DNA from: an uncultured Lachnospiraceae bacterium
Lineage (GTDB): Bacteria > Bacillota > Clostridia > Lachnospirales > Lachnospiraceae
Direction: 5' to 3'
DNA length: 39,447 nucleotides
Assembly: GCA_944383835.1 (NCBI GenBank)
Contig: CALWRE010000015.1
Span: 1-39,447 of the forward strand
The number at the start of each line of letters is the position of its first letter. The first letter of the stretch is position 1. The notes below the pieces were generated by a model. It saw only the letters and a program-made list of their open reading frames with translations. It had not been told where the DNA came from and searched no databases. This document shows, one piece after another, positions 23,747-32,038 of the stretch. The position numbers and the translations under genes were made by a program.

Positions 23747-24514
23747 TCAGCCCAGCAGCATGCCGCCGTCCACCACCAGATTCGCCCCCGTTATATGGCA
23801 GGCCTCGTCGCTGCACAGAAAATACACCGCGTTTGCAATGTCCTCCGGCCGGGCCGGACGTCCCAGGGCTCCCAGACAGATGCTGTCCTCGCAGCCCTTC
23901 ATCCCCAGCCGGCGGTAACTTTCCAGGGTCGCCTGCATCATCCCGGTGTTGACCCAGCCCGGCGACACGCAGTTGATCCTTATGCCATATCTGCCGTATT
24001 CGTTGGCTGCGTTCTGGGTCATTCCGATCACCGCCCATTTGCTCGAGCCGTAGCCGATTTCATAGGCATAGCCCCGCATCCCCGACACAGAGCCGAAATT
24101 TACGATGGCCCCCTTTCGCTGCTCGATCATCAGCGGAAGGATGTTCTGCATCATCAGAAAGGTACCGAACACATTGACCTCATATATCCTGCGGAAATTG
24201 GCAAACGAATAATCTATCGTTTCCGCATACTGGCCCACAATACCGGCGGCATTGACCAGCACGTCCGCCCGCCCAAACCTGTCTCGGAGCCGGGAAACCA
24301 TGGTCTTCACCTGTTCCTCGTCGGAGATGTCCGCCTCATAGCAGGAAAACCGTTCTGCAGGCAATCCGGCCGTCTCCGCCGTTTTTTCCAGTTCCGCCTC
24401 CGCCATTCCAATCATCACCACATGGCTTCCGGCGGCCGTAAATTTTTTCACCAGGCAGCTCCCGATGCCGCCGGATGCTCCCGTTACAACACAAATCTTT
24501 TCGGCTTCCCTCAT
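23747..24514 (-). CDS. Short-chain dehydrogenase/reductase
   Basis: A 255-residue classical SDR. The cofactor motif TGASGGIG is at residues 11-18, NAAG at about 88, and the catalytic Ser is in FGSVSG with Tyr and Lys in YGSSK. The structural INCVSPGWVNTGM and the closing VDGGM are standard. Position 37 of the second strand ends in MGMAE-like sequence (VVMIGMAEAELE), with no acidic residue at the ribose-binding site, so it may prefer NADP. Substrate unknown; likely a sugar alcohol or 3-oxo compound. GGGAG precedes the ATG. Confidence 0.88.
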   Translation of the reverse strand: MREAEKICVVTGASGGIGSCLVKKFTAAGSHVVMIGMAEAELEKTAETAGLPAERFSCYEADISDEEQVKTMVSRLRDRFGRADVLVNAAGIVGQYAETIDYSFANFRRIYEVNVFGTFLMMQNILPLMIEQRKGAIVNFGSVSGMRGYAYEIGYGSSKWAVIGMTQNAANEYGRYGIRINCVSPGWVNTGMMQATLESYRRLGMKGCEDSICLGALGRPARPEDIANAVYFLCSDEACHITGANLVVDGGMLLG

Positions 24515-24558
24515 CTGTCTCCCTTTCGTCCGCCTCTGCGGCTTTGTTCTCTATCTGA

Positions 24559-24587
24559 ATCGTACACTTTTTCTTCCTTTTTGTAAA
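24559..24587 (-). promoter_or_regulatory. Promoter of the SDR gene
   Basis: Minus strand: TTTACA (24587-24582), 17-base spacer, TACGAT (24564-24559). Confidence 0.65.
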
Positions 24588-24640
24588 CCACCGTTTTGCA
24601 AATTCCCGGCGGTCTTCGCAAATCATCCCTGTATTTTGGT

Positions 24641-24716
24641 TTGGATTTTTGCTTGAATTTTGCCTTGAATTTTTACGGAAATGTCTGGCCGCCGGGCTGC
24701 CGTCATGATACAATAG
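24641..24716 (+). promoter_or_regulatory. glpK upstream region with 12-bp repeats and extended -10
   Basis: Three related 12-mers run head to tail at 24641-24676: TTGGATTTTTGC, TTGAATTTTGCC and TTGAATTTTTAC. An extended -10 (TGATACAAT, about 24706-24714) follows without a good -35. The leader to the start codon is only about 40 bases, with no terminator hairpin, so glpK is not attenuated like the upstream G3P operon. Confidence 0.5.
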
Positions 24717-26246
<1,530 letters not shown>

Positions 26247-26274
26247 TTCCTTTTGATTCCTTTAGGCTTTACAT

Positions 26275-26317
26275 AAAAGGAGGCCTGCCGCATAACAACG
26301 GTGCAGACCTCCTTTTC
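26275..26317 (+). terminator. Terminator after glpK
   Basis: AAAAGGAGG-C-CTGC pairs with GCAG-A-CCTCCTTTT (one mismatch) around a 14-base loop, then C and T-rich sequence. With A and T runs on both sides it could also end the minus-strand gdpD gene. Confidence 0.8.
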
Positions 26318-26379
26318 TATTACGCGCAGGCTCACCACGGCAGACTGCGCCTTTATGATACCCCCGGCGGCAGTACCTT

Positions 26380-27204
26380 TCAGCTCGAACTGCCGTTTTG
26401 ATCCGGCTCAAAGCCCTCGAAAATGAAATAATCAAAATAATCCCGGCAGGCCGCAAGCTCATCCTGACTTTTTATCGTCCAGGCCACGGCGGGGCAGCCG
26501 AAGACAGCCCGGCATAAATTTAAGGACAGGGCCTTTTTATCCTGGCAGTTGTAGGCGATAAAATCCGGAGCCGTCAGGAAATTGGTCAAAAGATGGCGCA
26601 TCGCATAGTGGGCCAGCGTCTTATTGCCGTCGTGCTTCGGGAAATTGCTGGAGAGCTGGCCGCGGCAGACCTCCGGCCGGTTCAGCCGGTACCAGAGGAG
26701 GACAGCCGGATTAAAGGATTCGATACAGTAAACGCCTTTATAATTCTTTAAAAGGGCGTCCGCCATCTCGCAGACCAGGCTCTTTCGATTCTTGCATTTA
26801 AGCTCCACGATCAGCGGCACCCGACCGTCCACCAGCCGCAGCACATCCGCAAAAAGGGGCACCGTCTGCCGGGAGTGGAAAATCGGATATTTTTTCAGTT
26901 CCTCATAGGTCATCGCATCGATATCCTTGTCCACCCCGCAGATCCGCTTCAGATTATAATCGTGGGCTACCACGGCGCGGCCGTCCCTCGTCACCTGCAC
27001 GTCCAGCTCAATGCCGTAGCCCTTTTCCACCGCCAGCCGGAAAGCCGCCAGTGTATTCTCCGGAGCGTCGGACTCATTGTCGTGAAAGCCCCGGTGCGCA
27101 TAATAAACCTTCGGCATCCGCTCCGGCCGGTTGAAAAGCCTGGGGTGTATCGCCGCCATATAAGCAGCCGCCCCGGTCAGCATCCATTTCGTCGTCTTTT
27201 TCAT
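26380..27204 (-). CDS. Glycerophosphodiester phosphodiesterase, membrane-anchored
   Basis: A 274-residue GDPD-family enzyme that splits glycerophosphodiesters into an alcohol and sn-glycerol-3-phosphate. The catalytic His is in YAHRGFH, the metal-binding Glu/Asp in GIELDVQ, and the second His in VVAHDYN; ENTLAAF and the ELK motif (VELKCKN) are also present. A hydrophobic N-terminal segment (WMLTGAAAYMAAI) suggests a membrane anchor or weak signal. Convergent with glpK, it complements the G3P genes. It follows the MFS gene by 55 bases on the same strand, so the two may be co-transcribed. Confidence 0.9.
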   Translation of the reverse strand: MKKTTKWMLTGAAAYMAAIHPRLFNRPERMPKVYYAHRGFHDNESDAPENTLAAFRLAVEKGYGIELDVQVTRDGRAVVAHDYNLKRICGVDKDIDAMTYEELKKYPIFHSRQTVPLFADVLRLVDGRVPLIVELKCKNRKSLVCEMADALLKNYKGVYCIESFNPAVLLWYRLNRPEVCRGQLSSNFPKHDGNKTLAHYAMRHLLTNFLTAPDFIAYNCQDKKALSLNLCRAVFGCPAVAWTIKSQDELAACRDYFDYFIFEGFEPDQNGSSS

Positions 27205-27259
27205 CTGTCAGCACCTCTTCTTTCTGATCATCCATCTCATATTTCTGTCTCATATTTTG

Positions 27260-28612
27260 TCATATTTTTTTCGCAGGCACGGGCCGGGAATCCCCATGAC
27301 GCACCTGGCTCATTGTTAGTATTGCCAGAACGGAGAAAACGCATGCGTAAGGGAACAGGGTCCGATACGATACATGCTGCAGCAGGAAACCGGAAAATAC
27401 CGGCGTAAAAATCTGCGCCGCCATGGAAAACGTGTAATAAAGGCCGGTATATTTTCCCACGTCGCCCAGGGAACACATCTCCACCACCATCGGCAGGGAA
27501 TTGACGCTGATGGCCGCCCAGCCGATGCCGATCAGAGCAAAACCTATATTGATGACCGGGTGGTAAGAGGAGAAAAACGCGGCGGCCAGATAACAGCCGA
27601 GCATCAGCCCCAGGCCGATCAGGATGCTCTTCTTCCGTCCGATCTTGCCGGAAATATGGCCGATGGGGATATAGCTGGCAATCGCCGCCACCGTCGCCAC
27701 CATCAGGCAGTTGGCAAAGCCGCCCCCCTCAATGCCCCACACCGTTCTGGCGTAGCGGGAAAAGGCGGTGGTCACCGCATTGTAGGCCGTAAACCAAAAG
27801 AAAATCGAGAGCAAAATGAAAATCAGGCTGCGGCGCACCGCGGCTGGCATTTTTTCCTGGGCCGCCCCCGGATGGCGGTTCTCCGGTTCCTCCGTTCTCG
27901 CACTTCGCTCCGCTTCTCCAGGTTCCGGTTCTCCAGGTTCCGGTTCTCCAAATTCCGGTTCCCCAGGTTCATCCGGCTCCATAGCCGCCTCCCCGTACTC
28001 CTGACGGATCTGCAGGGCCAGCTTTTTCTCCCGCACGGTAAAAAGCAGGACGATCACGGCGCCCACCATCAAGGCCGCAACCCCGACAAAAAGCCAGGTA
28101 TAGTCCGGTGTGGCCCCATCGCCCACCAGCAGACTGATCAGGATCAGAGAATACACGCCGCCAATAGCGCCCATCAGGTTGATCACCGCATTGGCCTGGC
28201 TGCGCAGCGGCTTCGGCGTCAGGTCCGGCATCAATGCCACGGCAGGCGAGCGGTACAGGCCCATGGACAGAAGGACGGCTCCCAGGCTGATCATAAAGAG
28301 AGGCAGGTCGCGGCTGTTGTCCGCCTCGGGCAGAAGCATCATGAAAAGCACAGCCAGGGCGGTACCCACCACGATAAAGGGCGTCCTCTTTCCCCATCTG
28401 GTATCCGCACGGTCAGACAAGGCGCCCAGCGCCGGCAGCAGAACGACAGCCAGCACATTGTCCGAAGCCATGATGGCCCCGGTCAGCGTTTCCCCCAAAT
28501 GAAAAGAGTTCTGCAGGATCAGCGGAATAATATTGTCATACATCTGCCAGAACGCGCTGATCGACATAAAGGCCAGTCCAATAAAAAAGGTGCGCCTGTA
28601 GTTCAGTTTCAT
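27260..28612 (-). CDS. MFS transporter, SLC45/GPH-like
   Basis: A 450-residue carrier with 12 predicted helices. The first opens FFIGLAFMSISAFWQMYDNIIPLIL and is followed by a LSDRADTRWGKRTPFI loop between helices 2 and 3, typical of sugar:cation symporter-like MFS proteins. The mid-protein cytoplasmic loop (about residues 210-250) carries an unusual acidic repeat (GEPEP units). The start at 28612 is chosen since GGAGG lies seven bases upstream; the ATG at 28618 is too close to it. It may carry glycerophosphodiesters or a sugar. The substrate cannot be read from the sequence. Confidence 0.8.
   Translation of the reverse strand: MKLNYRRTFFIGLAFMSISAFWQMYDNIIPLILQNSFHLGETLTGAIMASDNVLAVVLLPALGALSDRADTRWGKRTPFIVVGTALAVLFMMLLPEADNSRDLPLFMISLGAVLLSMGLYRSPAVALMPDLTPKPLRSQANAVINLMGAIGGVYSLILISLLVGDGATPDYTWLFVGVAALMVGAVIVLLFTVREKKLALQIRQEYGEAAMEPDEPGEPEFGEPEPGEPEPGEAERSARTEEPENRHPGAAQEKMPAAVRRSLIFILLSIFFWFTAYNAVTTAFSRYARTVWGIEGGGFANCLMVATVAAIASYIPIGHISGKIGRKKSILIGLGLMLGCYLAAAFFSSYHPVINIGFALIGIGWAAISVNSLPMVVEMCSLGDVGKYTGLYYTFSMAAQIFTPVFSGFLLQHVSYRTLFPYACVFSVLAILTMSQVRHGDSRPVPAKKI
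27916..27975 (-). repeat. 15-bp coding repeat in the MFS gene
   Basis: Units CTCCAGGTTCCGGTT at 27916, 27931 and 27946 (the third with two changes) and a degenerate fourth at 27961. On the coding strand they spell Glu-Pro-Glu-Pro-Gly-type pentapeptides in the loop between the two six-helix halves. Confidence 0.85.
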
Positions 28613-28657
28613 TTTCATTCCTCCAGCTTACAGTTTTTGATGAGCCTCGTTTCGTTT

Positions 28658-28687
28658 ATTTTACCACGCCCGGCACAGTCCATGCAA
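28658..28687 (-). promoter_or_regulatory. Promoter of MFS-gdpD unit
   Basis: Minus strand: TTGCAT (28687-28682), 18-base spacer, TAAAAT (28663-28658). Confidence 0.6.
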
Positions 28688-28744
28688 CCATATCAGCCCA
28701 TTTGGACAAGTATTTCTGGGGCGAGTATTTCCGGATATATCGCG

Positions 28745-28799
28745 CAAAAAATATCCCGAAGAAAATCCCGCCGCTTACGGCAGTTTCTCTTCGGGATAT
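28745..28799 (-). terminator. Terminator of the PTS operon
   Basis: On the minus strand, ATATCCCGAAGA pairs with TCTTCGGGATAT (12 bp) around a 25-base loop, followed by T6. It lies 26 bases after the last gene of the operon. Confidence 0.85.
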
Positions 28800-28825
28800 A
28801 TGGCTTTTACTTTTGGTAAGTTCTA

Positions 28826-29488
28826 TCAATGCAGTTCATCCATCCACTCTATGCACCGCTTTAGGTTTTCGCGGAAACTTCCTCCCGGCACGAAATCCCC
28901 GGCAAAGAATCCGGAGCCGATATTTAAGTAGGGGATTTCAAATTCGGCCATCTCCTGCAGGCGCTCCCGTGAGTTGATGGAAGAAGCCGAGATAATCGGC
29001 TTGTCCGTAGCCTTCTTAATCCTCTCAATCAGAGGGGCAGGCTCAGCCAGGATGCCGTAAAAGGGAACGCATACGCCGGTGGCTCCTGACTCGCAGGCAA
29101 AAGCCGTCTCCGCCGCCATCTTCTCCAGATCCAGTTCCCCTTCGTTCTTTCGGATGAAAGGATAATACTCCATCCCTTTTTCAGCGCAGTAATCGCTGAC
29201 CCGTTTTGAAAATTTTCCGCCCACCACCGCAGTCACTCCACACTGGTATGCCAGCTGCGCGCTCTGATAGAATTCCTCTTCCGTCGATTTCATCAGTTCC
29301 AGAGTCACCCTCTTGCCGGTTTCCCCCATCAGCAAGAGCAGTTCTCTCACCTCATCCTCCGGAATACCCACATCCTTGCAGCCCCAGCCGTCCACCGGCA
29401 GATCCCTGCTGTCCATAAACGCTTTCTTGGCGTCCGGCACCGTCTTTCTGTTCCAGACCGTCATAGCCACCAGTTCTGGTCTCTTCAT
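28826..29488 (-). CDS. TIM-barrel aldolase/epimerase-like enzyme of the PTS operon
   Basis: A 220-residue protein with an alternating beta/alpha pattern: short hydrophobic strands (VTLELMK, VTAVVGG, GVCVPFYG, PIISASSINS, PYLNIGSGF) end in likely catalytic or phosphate-binding residues. Its length and the closing GSGFFAGDFV site suggest a phosphate-binding barrel, similar in style to KDPG aldolase or ribulose-phosphate epimerase families. I do not recognise an exact family. It is last in the EIIC-EIIB-EIIA operon and overlaps EIIA at ATGA, so it probably acts on the phosphorylated sugar that this system imports. Confidence 0.6.
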   Translation of the reverse strand: MKRPELVAMTVWNRKTVPDAKKAFMDSRDLPVDGWGCKDVGIPEDEVRELLLLMGETGKRVTLELMKSTEEEFYQSAQLAYQCGVTAVVGGKFSKRVSDYCAEKGMEYYPFIRKNEGELDLEKMAAETAFACESGATGVCVPFYGILAEPAPLIERIKKATDKPIISASSINSRERLQEMAEFEIPYLNIGSGFFAGDFVPGGSFRENLKRCIEWMDELH

Positions 29489-29943
29489 CGCTTTTCTCTC
29501 CTCGCTTTCTCCAGAATATCAAGAACCGTCTTTTTTTCCGTTGCCTCCATCAGCTGCTTTGCCGCGCTCCGGTTAAGGATGAAGCGGGAAATCCATCCCA
29601 GCATTTCCAAATGGGAATCGGCGTCCCTGGCGGAAACGGCGACCACTAGCTTTACCGGATCGTTTTCCTGATTCCCGAACTTGACCGGCGTTTTCAGCTG
29701 CAGAATGGAAAAACCGTTTTCCCTCGCCCCATCCCCAGGGGCGGCGTGAGGAACCGCCACCCCTGGGGTCAGCACAATATAAGCGCCAAAGGTATCGCAG
29801 GTCTTTATCATCGCTTCAATAAAACGCTCCTCGATAATCCCATCCTGCAAAAGCAGTCCTCCTGCCGCCCGAATCGCCTCGTCCCTGTCTGCGGCAGGAT
29901 AATCCAAAACGATCCTTCCATCATTTATATAGCTGTTGTCCAT
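29485..29943 (-). CDS. PTS EIIA, fructose/mannitol/ascorbate type
   Basis: A 152-residue EIIA-2 domain protein. The phospho-accepting His66 is in PGVAVPHAAPGD; YIVLTPG before it and the C-terminal LEMLGWISRFI helix fit the family. It takes phosphate from HPr and passes it to EIIB. It follows EIIB by 28 bases and overlaps the TIM-barrel gene by four, the usual close spacing of one operon. The ribosome site is AAGGA with AAGGG next to the ATG. Confidence 0.88.
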   Translation of the reverse strand: MDNSYINDGRIVLDYPAADRDEAIRAAGGLLLQDGIIEERFIEAMIKTCDTFGAYIVLTPGVAVPHAAPGDGARENGFSILQLKTPVKFGNQENDPVKLVVAVSARDADSHLEMLGWISRFILNRSAAKQLMEATEKKTVLDILEKARREKR

Positions 29944-29971
29944 CCCTTTGTCCTTCCTGCCTGATTTTTCG

Positions 29972-30292
29972 TCACCGGATCATTCCCTTCTCGCCGTCCT
30001 CCAGCGCCCTTTTTATATTCTTCTGCACCGTGTCGGAATCCCCCTTAAAAAGCGGGGCATAAGATACAATAGGGAACCCAAGTTCCAGCACATCCTCAGG
30101 CATATTGGTCATCGTCGTCATCACCAGATCCAGGTTGGGATGATTCTTGATCTCAAAGATAGAACCCTTGACAATATCATAGCTGTATCCGCAGTCATCC
30201 AATATGTCCTCGACCATCGGTATTACCAGCGAGCTTGTGCAGACTCCCGATCCGCAGGCAAGCATAACTCTTATTCTTTTCTTCTTTGCCAT
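29972..30292 (-). CDS. PTS EIIB, galactitol type
   Basis: A 106-residue Rossmann-like phosphocarrier. The phosphocysteine loop MLACGSGVCTSSLV at residues 10-23 carries Cys13 and a second Cys18. The start at 30292 (MAKKKR) is chosen since GAGGAGG lies seven bases upstream; an ATG eight codons earlier has no site. The GatB-type loop and the adjacent EIIC place it in the galactitol class (family-level inference). Confidence 0.88.
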   Translation of the reverse strand: MAKKKRIRVMLACGSGVCTSSLVIPMVEDILDDCGYSYDIVKGSIFEIKNHPNLDLVMTTMTNMPEDVLELGFPIVSYAPLFKGDSDTVQKNIKRALEDGEKGMIR

Positions 30293-30357
30293 AAAGACAC
30301 CTCCTCGTCCTTTCATTTGCTATCTGTATCCATTGGGCCGTATGCCGGCCGCCTCGG

Positions 30358-31812
30358 CTATACGACCTCTCTTTCTCCGCTCTCGTTAGCCTCCACGATC
30401 TCCTTATAAAACTCTTTGGAGCGATTGCGCATCAAATACCAGGAGCCATAGAAAATAGCTAAAACAACTATTGCAAAAATAAGATCCGAAGACGAACCCA
30501 CGCCTGCAATAAACTGGCAGATCAGCATAAAGGCAAACATCATAGGCACACCGCCCAGGGAAATCGTGGTCACCAGGGCCAGCCCCTCCGGCACAGGGAA
30601 ACTGCCGCCTAAGTGTTCCATCATTAACGTGTTTATGGGGGCCATGGCTCCGGAAATATATAAGGCCAGAGGCATATAAAGAAGCATGCCGTTAAGCAGA
30701 CCGCGGAAAATATTTCCCTTGTTGGTGCAGATCAAAAAGGTCAGACTGTAAATAAAGGTGGTCAGATTTCCCATGGGAATGACCCGGTTGAAGGGAAGGA
30801 TAAAGGCCATGATCAAAGCGATCGGAGCCGCCAGCACGCCTACCGCGCCATTCTCCGACGCGCCTACGCAGACGGCCACATCCAGCCCTACGTAAAATTC
30901 CTTGCCCGGCATCTTCTTGGTAACAAATTTTCTTATTGCCTCGGACAGCGGCCCCAGCCCTCCTATGATCAGCTCAACCGCCCGGGGAACCAGATGCAGG
31001 AAGAAGCTGGTGGTAAAGCCCAGCGTCAGGGCTGCGCCGATCGCCTCAAGGCGGAGAGGGAATCTCACATAAGCCATAATGCCGATTAACAGTCCCACGA
31101 CAAAACCGACGAATAGATTCTCGCCAAAAAAGCCGAATTTCCTCTTGATCGTATTGGGATCCCATTTGATCTTATTGATCACCGGAACCCTGTCCCAGAT
31201 CTTATCCATAATAAAGCCCAGCGGGGCCCACATGATGGAATAGAAATGAGAAATCGTCAGCCCGCTGGTAGGCATCTGATAATAGGGCCCGATCCACGGC
31301 GCAATCCAGTCGGACATTTTTGTGCAGCTGAACCAGAAAATAACCCCCGCAACCAGGCCCAGCGCAAAACTTCCCGTCGTCACCTCAATGGCAAAAACAT
31401 ACAGGGTGATGATCCAATAGTTATTGAAATCCACATTCAGCGTTTTTACCACGTTGAAGCGAATCAGCACCCAGTTCAGCAGAAAGAATCCGATGACCAG
31501 AAGCGTGGCGTAGGGTATCCCCCATCCGATAGCGCCAAACGTTACCCAACCGATATCCACCACGTCCAGCGACAGGTGCAGCTGCGACTGCAGGGCCTCA
31601 ACGACGCCTTCCAGCACATCGAAGACTGCGCCCTGCATCGCATAGAGGGCGGTAAAGCCCACGGCAATCTTTATTCCCGACGCCAGGCTCTTGGAAACCT
31701 TCACGCCGAAGATCGTACCCAGGGCCAGGACCATAACAGGCATTACCAGAGTTGCGCCCATGCCGATAAACCAGTCCCAGAGTGCCTGTAATCCATTTAG
31801 TATTCCATCCAT
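30358..31812 (-). CDS. PTS EIIC, galactitol type
   Basis: A 484-residue membrane permease with about 10-12 helices, first gene of the operon. The N-terminus (ALWDWFIGMGATLVMPVMVLALG in outline), the VKVSKSLASGIKIAVGF segment and the central ENGAVGVLAAPIAL stretch are typical of the GatC-like EIIC family. It carries the sugar across and, with EIIB, phosphorylates it. The family name does not fix the substrate: galactitol genes such as gatD are absent here. GGAGGAGG precedes the ATG. Confidence 0.88.
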   Translation of the reverse strand: MDGILNGLQALWDWFIGMGATLVMPVMVLALGTIFGVKVSKSLASGIKIAVGFTALYAMQGAVFDVLEGVVEALQSQLHLSLDVVDIGWVTFGAIGWGIPYATLLVIGFFLLNWVLIRFNVVKTLNVDFNNYWIITLYVFAIEVTTGSFALGLVAGVIFWFSCTKMSDWIAPWIGPYYQMPTSGLTISHFYSIMWAPLGFIMDKIWDRVPVINKIKWDPNTIKRKFGFFGENLFVGFVVGLLIGIMAYVRFPLRLEAIGAALTLGFTTSFFLHLVPRAVELIIGGLGPLSEAIRKFVTKKMPGKEFYVGLDVAVCVGASENGAVGVLAAPIALIMAFILPFNRVIPMGNLTTFIYSLTFLICTNKGNIFRGLLNGMLLYMPLALYISGAMAPINTLMMEHLGGSFPVPEGLALVTTISLGGVPMMFAFMLICQFIAGVGSSSDLIFAIVVLAIFYGSWYLMRNRSKEFYKEIVEANESGEREVV

Positions 31813-31844
31813 AGTATCCTCCTCCTGAAATGTATTGTGCTTTT

Positions 31845-31873
31845 ATTGTAAAAGATCGGTCTTTTTTGCTCAA
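31845..31873 (-). promoter_or_regulatory. Promoter of the PTS operon
   Basis: Minus strand: TTGAGC (31873-31868), 17-base spacer, TACAAT (31850-31845). The spacer contains a palindrome (AAAAGA-TCGG-TCTTTT). A TTCACC-N4-GGTGAA site lies ten bases upstream of the -35 box. Confidence 0.7.
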
Positions 31874-31882
31874 CCGAACTAT

Positions 31883-31898
31883 TTCACCGCCAGGTGAA
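31883..31898. promoter_or_regulatory. Operator palindrome 1 (TTCACC-N4-GGTGAA)
   Basis: A perfect 6+6 palindrome with centre sequence GCCA, immediately upstream of the PTS promoter. It is likely a binding site for the divergent PRD regulator, which would activate from there. Confidence 0.7.
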
Positions 31899-31929
31899 GT
31901 TTTATCCTGCAAAAAGGTATACATTTTTC

Positions 31930-31945
31930 TTCACCAGGGGGTGAA
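31930..31945. promoter_or_regulatory. Operator palindrome 2 (TTCACC-N4-GGTGAA)
   Basis: Second copy with the same arms and centre AGGG, 47 bases from the first. It lies about 20 bases upstream of the -35 box of the regulator gene, so autoregulation is possible. Confidence 0.7.
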
Positions 31946-31965
31946 TTTTGCCATCGTCCCGTTTA

Positions 31966-31994
31966 TTGAAAGGGTTTTCTTTCAATGATATAAT
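31966..31994 (+). promoter_or_regulatory. Promoter of the PRD/EIIA regulator gene
   Basis: TTGAAA (31966-31971), 17-base spacer, TATAAT (31989-31994). An inverted repeat TTGAAAG-N6-CTTTCAA (31966-31985) overlaps the -35 box and spacer. Confidence 0.8.
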
Positions 31995-32038
31995 AAGGAC
32001 AGCAGCAGATAAGGGGATTCTATACAAGGGGGAAAACA

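Noticed and set aside
28744..28800. Palindromic mobile repeat
   Set aside because: The long stem is followed by T6 on the minus strand directly after the PTS operon, so it is a terminator.
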